Positions 7,405-16,133 of a stretch of DNA of 50,636 bases are shown here, piece by piece (within the stretch, counting starts at the first letter, position 1; every line of letters begins with the position of its first letter). A model generated the notes under the pieces. It searched no databases. It was not told the DNA's origin and saw only the letters and a program-made list of their open reading frames with translations. Source of the stretch: Actinomycetes bacterium. Lineage in GTDB: Bacteria > Actinomycetota > Acidimicrobiia > Acidimicrobiales > JAMCPL01. The DNA is taken from assembly GCA_021846515.1 (NCBI GenBank), contig JAJZWU010000013.1:1-50636 (forward strand), in the 5' to 3' direction. The position numbers were made by a program, and so were the translations under genes.

Positions 7405-7410
7405 ATTATA
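7405..7410 (-). promoter_or_regulatory. -10 element of leaderless promoter
   Basis: TATAAT on the minus strand followed by six nt (TGTATC) and the ATG at 7398. It lies in a 49-bp divergent region shared with moxR. On the plus strand TACAAT (7432-7437) sits 10 nt before the moxR TTG, so the two promoters may be mutually exclusive. Confidence 0.5.
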
Positions 7411-7447
7411 ACACGTGAATGTTGACATTGCTACAATAAATTGATAG

Positions 7448-8758
7448 TTGCAGCAGTCATTTTGGCCGGAAGATAGCGATAAAGATGCAAATGAAGATGC
7501 AGATACTGGAAGCCATGTCCTGCACATGGACATAGAGGAGGGCGCGGATGCGGATATGCCGGGTGCGGCTACAGGTACGGTGATGCCGGATGCCGGTGCC
7601 CCGATAGATGAGGTTGCCGGTTCAGGTACGGGCGTAGGTGCGGGTATATATACCACCCAGGATCAGCAGATTATCCATCACCAGAATGAGGGTTCGGATG
7701 CAGATGCCGGTGCAGGCATCGGCCTGGCCAGAGGCGTGAGTGCGAATACAGGTATGGATGGCGCTACCGCCGGTATTGCCGAGTGGTCCAGGACGGTATT
7801 CGATGCGGTACTCGACAATGTACTGTCAGTATTCTACGGTAGGGAACGTCCTGTACGGCTTGCCATGTGCTGCTTGGCTGCCGGAGGGCATCTACTGGTG
7901 GAAGATCTTCCGGGCGTGGGAAAGACCACCCTGGCAAAGGCGCTGGCAAACTCTCTGGCTGTTTCATTCAGGAGGGTGCAGGGCACAGCCGACCTCATGC
8001 CCTCAGACATCACTGGAACCATCATCTTCGACAGGAACAGTTCTCAATTAAACTTCCGGCCAGGCCCTATCTTCACTAATATCCTGCTCGTAGACGAATT
8101 GAATCGAGCTTCACCCAGGGCGCAGTCCGCTCTACTTGAAGCCATGGAAGAAGGGCATGTGACCGTAGACGGGGTAAGCTATACATTACCGCACCCATTT
8201 CTTCTTATTGCGACTCAGAATCCCTACGATAATTTTGGTACGTATGATCTTCCAATAAGCCAGCGAGACAGGTTCCTCGTGCGCATCTCGTTGGGATACT
8301 TGGATCGGGGCATTGCCGATACACTCCTGGCATCGAATGCGACCATGCCCCATCTGGACTCGCTTCGGGCGGTTGCCAGCCCAGATGTGATAGTCCGGCT
8401 AAAGCAGGCCATCACGCAGGTGCACATGTCTCCGGAAATACGCGGTTATATTCTCGATCTGGCCGAGGCGTCCAGATCCAATGCAAATGTCCAGATCGGA
8501 GCTTCATCCAGAGCATTTTTGTCTCTGGCACGGGTTTCACAAGCATACGCACTTTCGTTTGGAAGACTGTACGTAACGCCCGACGATATAAAATCAGTTG
8601 CACCGGAGGCTCTGGCTCATAGAATAGTGTTGGCACCGGCTGCGGAGATGGCGGGTATTTCTGCAGAGTCAGTGGTACTTGAGTTGCTGGAGCAGTTGCC
8701 GGTTCCGGCCATACCCTCAGGGCGGCACGGTAGCGCGAGTCGGCAGACGGAAGGATAA
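7448..8758 (+). CDS. MoxR-family AAA+ ATPase
   Basis: A MoxR ATPase is a chaperone-like AAA+ protein often encoded with DUF58 and transglutaminase genes. The ATPase core starts near residue 108. Walker A is G-V-G-K-T-T within E-D-L-P-G-V-G-K-T-T-L-A-K, Walker B is L-L-V-D-E-L-N-R-A, sensor 1 is I-A-T-Q-N-P, and a D-L-P-I-S-Q-R-D-R-F arginine-finger region follows. The first roughly 105 residues are unusual for the family: a Gly/Ala/Asp-rich low-complexity segment with alternating D-A-D and G-A-G. The frame opens with TTG at 7448; an in-frame ATG at 7526 is a plausible alternative. It heads an operon with the DUF58 gene 10 bp downstream. Confidence 0.92.
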   Translation: MQQSFWPEDSDKDANEDADTGSHVLHMDIEEGADADMPGAATGTVMPDAGAPIDEVAGSGTGVGAGIYTTQDQQIIHHQNEGSDADAGAGIGLARGVSANTGMDGATAGIAEWSRTVFDAVLDNVLSVFYGRERPVRLAMCCLAAGGHLLVEDLPGVGKTTLAKALANSLAVSFRRVQGTADLMPSDITGTIIFDRNSSQLNFRPGPIFTNILLVDELNRASPRAQSALLEAMEEGHVTVDGVSYTLPHPFLLIATQNPYDNFGTYDLPISQRDRFLVRISLGYLDRGIADTLLASNATMPHLDSLRAVASPDVIVRLKQAITQVHMSPEIRGYILDLAEASRSNANVQIGASSRAFLSLARVSQAYALSFGRLYVTPDDIKSVAPEALAHRIVLAPAAEMAGISAESVVLELLEQLPVPAIPSGRHGSASRQTEG

Positions 8759-8768
8759 TACTCGACCT

Positions 8769-10265
8769 ATGCCACTGCTATCCGGCCGGGGCATTGCAGT
8801 GATACTGTCCACGATCGCCATAGGGGTTGCAGCCAAGCTGCTCTCCAATTACGCCCTTTTCTCGGTATCCGTACTACTTCTTTACACTCTGGTGATAAGC
8901 AACGTTGCCGTCAATTACAGAGCAGCCAAGGCATGTAAAGCAGCAGGCGTAGAAGTAACGCTTACTGCCGGGGAGGTCATGGCAGACCCTATCCATTCAT
9001 TGTCAGAGGTTGATCCCGGCCCGGCAGATTATCTGACCGGCATATACGGATGGCGGTTCGCTTATGATGTCGAGAATGATCCCGGCCCGGCAGATGCACG
9101 CCACCGGAACACTTTACCTCCCCGCAATATCTCCGGAGCGAATGTGGCTTATGCCATCCTGACCGTCAAAACTTTACATAGATTACCCAGGTTGTTTCTC
9201 GAGAACCCCTTGGATGCCTGGGTCAGGCATTTGCCAGGGTTTGTATCTTCAGCCGCTCGCAGCTCCTATCGCTGGAATGATGATCACCGATCTCCTGCCC
9301 GCAGGCATGTCCGTCCAGTGATCATCCCGCCTCTTGCTACCGGAACTACGTACAGGGTAAGGATGCCCGTCCCTACACAGTGCCGGGGTATATGGATATT
9401 GCAGCCCCTGCTCTTATGGTACGAGGATCCCCTTCGTCTATTTCGCCGAAAGGTGACCAGTACCGCCAGAGTATATGTCACGGTACTACCAAGGCCGGAT
9501 GAGCCGGCAGAGATGCCGGAACCATTGACATCGGGAGGGGCACGGAGTTTGCCGGATACCAGCCATGCATCCGATACGGCAACTATGGATATGGGAGAGG
9601 GGGATTTTTTCGGTCTCAGGCCGTATGTACCGGGAGATCGACCTACACTGCTGCACTGGCAGAGTATAGCGTCGGCGGATATCTTTCTGGCAAGGGAGTT
9701 TGCTTCACAGTCCGGTGGCAGGTTACGGCTTCTGATAGACAATGCCGTAGAGGAGACGCAGGCTGTAGGAGATACAGAGACAGCTCAGGCCGCAGAGTGC
9801 AACGAATCGCTGGAGCTGGAAGCGGTAGTAGCGCGTGCGGGAAGCATTGGGTCGGCAGCGATACGGTCCGGCCTCGGACTCGAGATCCTGACTATTGACG
9901 GAGACCGCATTGTCATACCGCGATCCGACACAAACAGCCTTACCCTGTTACGGGAGTTGGCCGTCGTATATCCGTCTCCCACGCCTCTGCCGGCCGGAAG
10001 CCTGTGCGGTGTGGTCAGGGTTATTCCGGCAGGCAAAAATACCATTATGATAACCAGCCGGAACGATCCACCGGATTTATCTCTTTTGGATAGAGATATG
10101 ATGCAGCGCATGTCGGCATCGATCTATGATGCGCAATGGCGTTACTCCGAAACAGCCGGCCAGCCAGCGGCCATCCTCTATCATGTCGCCGATCCACGGT
10201 ATAGCAATGCGTACGGTACAAATCCACGGTATAGTAACCCGTCCGCGGGAGTTGGCTCTCAGTGA
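8769..10265 (+). CDS. DUF58 domain protein
   Basis: A 498 aa protein with two N-terminal membrane helices (about residues 5-45, around G-I-A-V-I-L-S-T-I-A-I-G and L-F-S-V-S-V-L-L-L-Y-T). The DUF58 core carries the signature Y-V-P-G-D-R-P-T-L-L-H-W-Q-S-I-A-S-A-D, equivalent to the Dx(hydrophobic)RxIHWxxxA pattern. DUF58 proteins are membrane-linked, have a von Willebrand-like C-terminal fold, and work with MoxR ATPases; their exact function is not settled. ATG 8769 lies 10 bp after the moxR stop. The stop overlaps the next start as GTGA. Oddities are an exact 19-nt repeat at 9011-9029 and 9077-9095, and a 13-nt repeat near the end (10192-10204, 10222-10234), both in frame. Confidence 0.85.
   Translation: MPLLSGRGIAVILSTIAIGVAAKLLSNYALFSVSVLLLYTLVISNVAVNYRAAKACKAAGVEVTLTAGEVMADPIHSLSEVDPGPADYLTGIYGWRFAYDVENDPGPADARHRNTLPPRNISGANVAYAILTVKTLHRLPRLFLENPLDAWVRHLPGFVSSAARSSYRWNDDHRSPARRHVRPVIIPPLATGTTYRVRMPVPTQCRGIWILQPLLLWYEDPLRLFRRKVTSTARVYVTVLPRPDEPAEMPEPLTSGGARSLPDTSHASDTATMDMGEGDFFGLRPYVPGDRPTLLHWQSIASADIFLAREFASQSGGRLRLLIDNAVEETQAVGDTETAQAAECNESLELEAVVARAGSIGSAAIRSGLGLEILTIDGDRIVIPRSDTNSLTLLRELAVVYPSPTPLPAGSLCGVVRVIPAGKNTIMITSRNDPPDLSLLDRDMMQRMSASIYDAQWRYSETAGQPAAILYHVADPRYSNAYGTNPRYSNPSAGVGSQ
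9011..9095 (+). repeat. In-frame 19-nt direct repeat inside the DUF58 gene
   Basis: TGATCCCGGCCCGGCAGAT occurs at 9011-9029 and again, identical, at 9077-9095, 66 bp (22 codons) apart. Both copies encode D-P-G-P-A-D in a variable region of the protein. Confidence 0.9.
10192..10234 (+). repeat. In-frame 13-nt direct repeat at DUF58 C-terminus
   Basis: ATCCACGGTATAG occurs at 10192-10204 and 10222-10234, 30 bp apart, encoding P-R-Y-S-N twice near the C-terminus. Confidence 0.85.
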
Positions 10266-12763
10266 AGAACGCAAAGTCCAGGATTAAGACCATGTTGTCC
10301 AGAGCGCTGCCAACACTCTTACTGTTTGCCATGGCTGTATTATCCGGGCTGGAGGCCGTCTCCATACTTGCCCACCCCACGTTTCGCCAGCTGATGCTGC
10401 CGTTGGGAGGCTCATTGCTTGCGGGCGTACTCGTATCGGTTTTATTGCGCAAGCTCAATATCCCCCTTGCCGTCGCCATTGTTTCAGGATCTGCCGTAGC
10501 AGTTGCAACTGCATTATTGGTTATCGATCCCTCTACGGTCAGCCTTGGTCCTCATGCGATAATCCATCGGTTGTCGGCACAGCTTGATGTCGCGCTGCAC
10601 GCCATACCGTCACCGCCCTCCGGCTTTGCAACAATGCCAGGTGTAGTATTTGTGGATGCCCTGGCAATATCCGTTCCGAATATTGCAGCTTTCTCAATCT
10701 GGGTAAAGCGTACAAACGTCTTTACTGGGAATGCCCCACATGGGCAAAGTGAAACCAGGCATGGGCAAAGTGAAGCACTGCCATTCAGCAGTCATCCTGC
10801 ATTGGCAGCCGTTCCCAGTTTTGTACTGCTGTGTACTGCAATAGGGGTTACGGGCGCCACGAAATCAGCGTACGCGATATTCTATGGGCAGAGCGTATCC
10901 AGCCTGATTGCTTTGGCCTACCTTACTGTCGCAGCGGCATTTCTGGCCACCACTGTACCCTACTACGATTCATTCTATGTTGCAAGACTACTGCCTGCTG
11001 CACCATCCACCACCCTTCCATCCCCAGCACCAGCACCGTCCACCCAACCGTCTACCACCCCGTCGCCTGAAACCAGTTTTATTCTGCCAAGATTACGGGG
11101 ATCACTTGCTGCAATATCTGTTTGGGTAGTGTTGATCATAGTAGTAGCTCTCAGCGTGCCCGGTCTGTACAGTGCGCTTGCGTCCGGCAACAGCAAATCC
11201 CATCCAGGGATCCCACCAGGCAGTACTACCGCCAACCAATACGGGCAGGCGACACTGCAACTGGAGGACAATCTATTGACGATGAAATTGACCCTTGCCT
11301 CGACCGTAATGTTTACGGCAAGTGCCAGCGCTCCCACTTATTGGCAGGTAGGGACACTAAGCTACTTCAATGGAACTCAGTGGCTGGCAACCGGACCCGG
11401 TGTCAGCCTGCAGGACTATCAAAGATACGACCAGGTAGACCCATCCTCATCCGCACCGATATCACGGGCATCCCCCCTGAATCAACCCTACCAAGATATA
11501 CACTTCTCACCAAGTGGTGCCGGGAAGGCTGATATAACGATAACAGGACTCGTATCGTCTCTCCTGCCGGTACCTCCATACCATCCTCACCCTTCTGGGG
11601 TAAGAGGAATAAAGCATATCGACGGGATGGGGTTTTTCCTCTCCTCCGGCACCATTCCAGGCATGAGTTATCATGTCATCTGGGATACTCCCACCACGAC
11701 CGGGAGGAATGATAGGCAGTCCTCCCATGGGAAGACCCCCGCCGCTCATGGTTCGCCATATCTTATTCTTCCCCGGGAACCGGCAGCGGTGGTTGCACTC
11801 GCGCACAAAATCATCAGGGGAGATCATACCGAGGAGTCAAAGGTAGCTTCGCTTTTGGCATTCTTCCGGTCGGGTAATTTCCACTACAGCCTTTCCGCTC
11901 CGGTTGCACAGCCTCATAAATCAGATTCATCCGGGTCATCCTCTCAGGGATCCAGCAATCCACTTGTATCATTCTTGTTTGACACTCATTCTGGATACTG
12001 CCAGCAATTTGCCGGAGCATTCGGAGTGATGGCACGTCTTGATGGCGTAGCAACCAGAATTGCCGTCGGCTTCACCACCGGATCGCAGGTCAACAATACC
12101 TCGTATTACACTGTTACAGGCATGGATGCCCATGTCTGGCCTGAGGTATATATGGGCGCTCTTGGCTGGGTATCAGTAGAACCCACTCCCGGCATTGCCG
12201 TAAGCAGCCCGGCGGCAAAGGGAGTCATAAGCTACCCTTTGCCGAGGTATCCGCATACCACAACTCCCCCGTCTTCCCCGGTCACCCCAGCGACCATTCC
12301 CGCAAATCACATTCATCCAGCGGCTCCAGGAACGGTGAAGCGCCGTTCGCATACCGGTTCGAAAACTCCCCATAGAGCACCTGCAGGATCGATCTTTACT
12401 TTCTATGTGATCATTGGTATAATTATTTTGGCAGTAGCCGTGATTGCCCTTTTGGGTGCAGTAACACTGAGGAGACGGTGCAGGAGGGGTTCTCACGTAA
12501 AACGTGGTATACATAGTAACGCGATTGTATTTGATTCATGGATTTCGGTTGAGCGCTCTCTTCATCGCAGTGGGTTTGAACGGGAACCGAATGAGACCCC
12601 CCTGGAATATGCCCGCAGGATAGGGCTACCCGAGATGGAATCACTCACGCTACTGGTTTACAAGGCACATTTTTCAGCCGAAGATTGCACAGACTCCGAA
12701 GCAGGTACGGCAAAGCTGCTCTCCTCCGCTATTGCAGAGAAAGTCAGAGTTCACAGCAGGTAA
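10262..12763 (+). CDS. Transglutaminase-like membrane protein (TgpA/DUF3488 type)
   Basis: An 833 aa protein. The N-terminal half has several membrane helices (starting around residues 15-75 and again near 175-240). A Pro/Ser/Thr-rich linker follows, then one more helix (near residue 280) and a large extracytoplasmic part with the transglutaminase core. The active-site Cys is C580 (S-G-Y-C-Q-Q-F-A-G-A-F), the His is H624 (M-D-A-H-V-W-P-E-V-Y), and the third position is Glu640 (V-S-V-E-P-T-P-G) where Asp is more common. A final helix near residue 712 precedes a cytoplasmic tail. GTG 10262 overlaps the DUF58 stop by 4 nt (GTGA), so it is translationally coupled. The moxR-DUF58-transglutaminase set is a recurring operon thought to act on the cell envelope; the substrate is unknown. 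Confidence 0.88.
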   Translation: MKNAKSRIKTMLSRALPTLLLFAMAVLSGLEAVSILAHPTFRQLMLPLGGSLLAGVLVSVLLRKLNIPLAVAIVSGSAVAVATALLVIDPSTVSLGPHAIIHRLSAQLDVALHAIPSPPSGFATMPGVVFVDALAISVPNIAAFSIWVKRTNVFTGNAPHGQSETRHGQSEALPFSSHPALAAVPSFVLLCTAIGVTGATKSAYAIFYGQSVSSLIALAYLTVAAAFLATTVPYYDSFYVARLLPAAPSTTLPSPAPAPSTQPSTTPSPETSFILPRLRGSLAAISVWVVLIIVVALSVPGLYSALASGNSKSHPGIPPGSTTANQYGQATLQLEDNLLTMKLTLASTVMFTASASAPTYWQVGTLSYFNGTQWLATGPGVSLQDYQRYDQVDPSSSAPISRASPLNQPYQDIHFSPSGAGKADITITGLVSSLLPVPPYHPHPSGVRGIKHIDGMGFFLSSGTIPGMSYHVIWDTPTTTGRNDRQSSHGKTPAAHGSPYLILPREPAAVVALAHKIIRGDHTEESKVASLLAFFRSGNFHYSLSAPVAQPHKSDSSGSSSQGSSNPLVSFLFDTHSGYCQQFAGAFGVMARLDGVATRIAVGFTTGSQVNNTSYYTVTGMDAHVWPEVYMGALGWVSVEPTPGIAVSSPAAKGVISYPLPRYPHTTTPPSSPVTPATIPANHIHPAAPGTVKRRSHTGSKTPHRAPAGSIFTFYVIIGIIILAVAVIALLGAVTLRRRCRRGSHVKRGIHSNAIVFDSWISVERSLHRSGFEREPNETPLEYARRIGLPEMESLTLLVYKAHFSAEDCTDSEAGTAKLLSSAIAEKVRVHSR
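10739..10774 (+). repeat. In-frame 15-nt tandem-type repeat in the transglutaminase gene
   Basis: CATGGGCAAAGTGAA occurs at 10739-10753 and 10760-10774, 21 bp (7 codons) apart. It encodes H-G-Q-S-E twice in a hydrophilic loop between membrane helices. Confidence 0.9.
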
Positions 12764-12889
12764 CGACCCAGGCAACCGAGCGGCAACAACTTCCCAGGAT
12801 TTCGAGCGATAGTACCGGCATTCCTGATAGGTGTAATCCATATGGATGTCTGCGTCGAGTAGGCGTTCAGCGATTATCGGGCAACCGGA

Positions 12890-13951
12890 TTATTGGCATA
12901 TATGATCAAAGCCGGGCGCGCTTTTCAGAGGTTTCGCGTTCACCATCCTTGTGCTTTTCCAGCGTTCTTTGGGCGGTGTGGGCGCTAAAGTCTTATTGAG
13001 CAGGATGGCTGCCCAAAAAACACGATCTTTATCAAAATACACCAAGGTCGTATCGATGTTCTCGGCCACCCATAGCCTGATACGATCTTCTCCGTAGCAT
13101 CTCCATAACCACTGCCAATCGTCTATTTCGCCAAAAAGAAGGATTCGCTCTATTATCGTATTTGCGTTGGCGTCAGTGTCCATGGCGTCAAATTTGTTAT
13201 TCCAGAACAGAGGCGCCAGGTGATCAGGCAACTTCATGGTTCCATACTTCCCGTGGAAGGACTTGTGTGTCTGCGGTTCAACCGCTGCATGCACATAATC
13301 GTAAACTACAGCTTCAATTCCTTCGACGATCTCGTTCCACGAAGTATTATGGCGTAGCTGTTCATCTAGTGCAGCTACATCCGTAGCGTCCAGATCATCG
13401 TAGTAGGTCAGTTGTTTGACAAACAGCTTGGGACTGAAGTTTTTTTCACCGGCAGTGTTGAACATCATTTCCGCCCTTTGAACAATATCTTTAAGCGATA
13501 TCTCATTACGGATAACTACCCATAAATCGGCGTAATCGCGAGCTGCTGCACGACGTCCAATGGTCGATGCCTTTGTCGCCGCAACATCCAGTATGGACAC
13601 CATGGGCATGCCAGATGTCTCATGCGTTCTGTCCAATGGCGTATCTGCAAATGAAAATGGATACTGCAGAAACGTGACATTTGTGTGTCCAACCGAATAC
13701 CACACCTGATCGGACTGGCATAAGGTTGCAGTGACAGGATATATGCCATCGACCAGATTTATAATTGCTCTCTGGTCAGGTAACTCACTTTCTGCGCCGG
13801 TAGAAAAGAAATCAAGGTCATGAGATATCCTGTGTCCAAATCGAAGCGCCAAATTGGTTCCACCTACCAGCCCAAAGTTATCTCCAAGTCCACCGGCATC
13901 AAAGCGCAATAGCAAATCAGACATTTCAGATGTAATCACTTCATGATGCAA
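12890..13951 (-). CDS. AbiEii-like nucleotidyltransferase fused to partner domain
   Basis: A 353 aa protein with two parts. Residues about 1-235 match the AbiEii/AbiGii (DUF1814) nucleotidyltransferase toxins: V-G-G-T-N-L-A-L-R-F-G-H-R-I-S-H-D-L-D-F-F (residues 29-49), with the GG and DxD catalytic residues, then K127 and R-D-Y-A-D-L-W at 138-144. Residues 239-320 (M-K-L-P-D-H-L-A-P-L-F-W, then I-I-E-R-I-L-L-F-G and D-W-Q-W-L) resemble the small proteins, DUF6922 as I recall, usually encoded as a separate gene beside such toxins. Here both are in one frame. The C-terminal part even begins with a Met. TTG 13951 follows AGGAG by 9 nt. No other partner gene is adjacent. 12764-12889 holds nothing recognisable. 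Confidence 0.8.
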   Translation of the reverse strand: MHHEVITSEMSDLLLRFDAGGLGDNFGLVGGTNLALRFGHRISHDLDFFSTGAESELPDQRAIINLVDGIYPVTATLCQSDQVWYSVGHTNVTFLQYPFSFADTPLDRTHETSGMPMVSILDVAATKASTIGRRAAARDYADLWVVIRNEISLKDIVQRAEMMFNTAGEKNFSPKLFVKQLTYYDDLDATDVAALDEQLRHNTSWNEIVEGIEAVVYDYVHAAVEPQTHKSFHGKYGTMKLPDHLAPLFWNNKFDAMDTDANANTIIERILLFGEIDDWQWLWRCYGEDRIRLWVAENIDTTLVYFDKDRVFWAAILLNKTLAPTPPKERWKSTRMVNAKPLKSAPGFDHICQ

Positions 13952-14053
13952 TTTGATCTGCTCCTGTTGTCTCTGGATGTAGATCGTTACGAAGTAGCAT
14001 CAGTATAATTATATCATCCCGCTGAGACTATCCATGTAATTAGCGACTTCTGC

Positions 14054-15496
14054 TCATAGGGGTGGCGAGGGAGGTACCTTTGGTCTCATGAGACGTCTTC
14101 TCAGTAGATCCAGACCAGATATTACGGCAAGTTGCCTGATCAGGCTCCTGTCTCCTGGTAAGTTCAGTTCGATTGCCTCTGCGCTCTCGGCGGGGAGGGA
14201 TAAGCCAATATATACCCTGCCAACCGGCTGATCGTCCTGAGTATCGGGGCCGGCCACTCCGGTAAATGAGAGTCCTATGTCGGCACCAAAGAGCTCTGCC
14301 ACACGAGTAGCCATTTCTATAGCAGCTTCCCTGCTGACCACCGGACCGGGGGGTAGGTTGAGCAGTTTTTGTTTGACCGATGTTGAATAGGAGGTTATAC
14401 CGCCATTTAGCCATTTGCTGGCGCCGGGAATATTGACCAAGCGCGAAGTAGCAAGTCCTCCGGTGAGCGATTCTGCGAGTGCAATAGTAAGTCCCTGATG
14501 GGCCAGCATGGATGCTACGACCGATTCCATGGTGTCGTCATCGATTCCAAATACTGAGTTACCTACGATGGAGCGTACTTCACCCTCCACCCTGTCCAGT
14601 AGTTGATTAACCGTATCGGGGTTGGCAGCTGTTGCAGTAATCCGCACCTTGATTCCCTCTATGCCACTTGCCAGGAATGCGATAGTTGCCCTTGGAGAAA
14701 GCGATGCCGAACTGGCGTGCCCAGAGCTATGGTCGGCGGTCGTGAGAGCGGTCACGTTGTCGGATGCGGGTGCAGTGGCGGAATAGGAGGCTGCGGGTGC
14801 GGCGGCTGTGGGTACGGGTGTGGACGGGGAGAGATCAGGCGAGACAGGGAGGAAGGGTGCGGAGGGGTCTTTATCCAGCGAATCGATTAGAGCTGCCAGC
14901 CTCTGTGCCAATGCAGATTCCGCCATCCCCCATGTCCGTAGTACCCTGCTTTGCATGACAACGCTTTCCCCGTTGGCCTTCATCCGCTCGAGCAGATCAG
15001 GTATCACCGCCCTTGTAAGCATCTCCTCCATCTCGCGAGGCACACCCGGCAATACGTAAATAACCTTGCGACCCATAGGGCATATCAGACCCGGCGCCGT
15101 TCCGTCTTTTTGGTGTATGATGAATGCCCCATCGGGTACATCAGCCTGCCGGAGATTGTTTGGTGGCATGTCTATCCCCTTGGATAAGAATAGATTCTCA
15201 ATGTATTGTTTGACTTTTGTATCCTGAACCAAGGGCTTATTCATTACCTCGGCTACGGCTTCCTTGGTAATGTCATCCTGAGTCGGGCCAAGGCCTCCAC
15301 ATACTATAGCAGCATCGCTACGAGCCAAAGCTGTCCTGATGGCCAATACAATTCTGTCCCGGTTGTCTCCGACACTCTGTGCAAAATGGCATTCTATTCC
15401 GTAAGCAGCTAGATGCTCCGCCATCACGGTGGTATTTGTGTTGACGATCTGCCCAAGTAAAAGTTCGGTTCCTACTGTAACTAATTCAACTTGCAT
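14054..15496 (-). CDS. cinA: CinA family nicotinamide-nucleotide amidase
   Basis: CinA combines an N-terminal molybdopterin-binding-like (COG1058) domain with a C-terminal PncC domain that deamidates NMN in NAD recycling. The N-terminus shows V-T-V-G-T-E-L-L-L-G-Q-I-V-N-T-N and the G-G-L-G-P-T-Q-D-D-I-T motif. The PncC part shows L-A-E-S-L-T-G-G-L-A-T-S-R and G-G-I-T-S-Y-S-T-S-V-K-Q. Between them lies a Ser/Thr/Pro/Ala-rich insertion (around S-P-S-T-P-V-P-T-A-A-A-P-A-A-S) absent from most family members, so the protein is about 480 aa rather than near 420. ATG 15496 gives the canonical start; the ATG at 15517 would add seven odd residues. The gene overlaps the pgsA end by 11 nt and is the last of rimO-pgsA-cinA. 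Confidence 0.92.
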   Translation of the reverse strand: MQVELVTVGTELLLGQIVNTNTTVMAEHLAAYGIECHFAQSVGDNRDRIVLAIRTALARSDAAIVCGGLGPTQDDITKEAVAEVMNKPLVQDTKVKQYIENLFLSKGIDMPPNNLRQADVPDGAFIIHQKDGTAPGLICPMGRKVIYVLPGVPREMEEMLTRAVIPDLLERMKANGESVVMQSRVLRTWGMAESALAQRLAALIDSLDKDPSAPFLPVSPDLSPSTPVPTAAAPAASYSATAPASDNVTALTTADHSSGHASSASLSPRATIAFLASGIEGIKVRITATAANPDTVNQLLDRVEGEVRSIVGNSVFGIDDDTMESVVASMLAHQGLTIALAESLTGGLATSRLVNIPGASKWLNGGITSYSTSVKQKLLNLPPGPVVSREAAIEMATRVAELFGADIGLSFTGVAGPDTQDDQPVGRVYIGLSLPAESAEAIELNLPGDRSLIRQLAVISGLDLLRRRLMRPKVPPSPPL

Positions 15497-16133
15497 GTGT
15501 AGATACAATTCCATCATATAGATATTGGATGCCGCTAATAATTGTAAGTGCTGTTGCTATCCATAGTATGACTACCAGCGCTATATGGTGGTCTTTCATT
15601 GCGGGGATCAGTAGAAGACCGGCAGATATATCCTGTGTAACAGTCTTGAATTTGGCAAGCGGTCTGGCAGGAATGGATACTCCATGTCTGGATACTACAG
15701 TGCGGTAGGCACTCATAGATACTTCCCTTATCATAATGAGCGATACCGGTATCCATGATATTGTGTCACGATATACAAAGGAATAGAGAATCCCAAGCAC
15801 TACGATTTTGTCAGCCAATGGGTCAAGAAAGGCTCCTGAACTGGTAGTTCCTTGCCGTCTGGCTATCCAGCCGTCAAGTCCATCCGTAGCAAATACAAAT
15901 ACTCCAATGACGACCGATGGCCAGTTTGCCCCATATGCCAGCACAAGCCCAATCATTACCGGGCTTGCCAGTAGCCTTGCAGCTGTTATTGCATTTGCAG
16001 GGGTGGCCAGAGCAGAAGAGCCAAACCGTGGCATATGGCTATTGTGTTGCTGGTTTTCGTGTTGGTTGCTGCTGTGTTGCTGCGCCCTGTGGGTGTTGCC
16101 TGTACTGCGCTGCTCGGTTCTTTTCGTGGACAT
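15486..16133 (-). CDS. pgsA: CDP-diacylglycerol-glycerol-3-phosphate 3-phosphatidyltransferase
   Basis: A CDP-alcohol phosphatidyltransferase of 215 aa, which makes phosphatidylglycerol phosphate in the membrane. The signature DGxxARx8Gx3Dx3D is complete: D-G-L-D-G-W-I-A-R-R-Q-G-T-T-S-S-G-A-F-L continuing D-P-L-A-D (about residues 83-107). About five to six hydrophobic helices follow. The start ATG overlaps the rimO stop as TAATG, so it is coupled. The first 35 residues are Gln/His/Asn-rich (Q-Q-H-S-S-N-Q-H-E-N-Q-Q-H-N-S-H) and unlike the family, which normally begins near the N-A-I-T-A-A-R-L motif. A later ATG at 16034 (M-P-R-F-G) is an alternative start. Confidence 0.9.
   Translation of the reverse strand: MSTKRTEQRSTGNTHRAQQHSSNQHENQQHNSHMPRFGSSALATPANAITAARLLASPVMIGLVLAYGANWPSVVIGVFVFATDGLDGWIARRQGTTSSGAFLDPLADKIVVLGILYSFVYRDTISWIPVSLIMIREVSMSAYRTVVSRHGVSIPARPLAKFKTVTQDISAGLLLIPAMKDHHIALVVILWIATALTIISGIQYLYDGIVSTHAS

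Noticed and set aside
7399-7656. N-terminal extension of the LprG-like frame
   Set aside because: This part is antisense to the moxR 5' end. A good signal anchor and leaderless -10 box support ATG 7398 instead.
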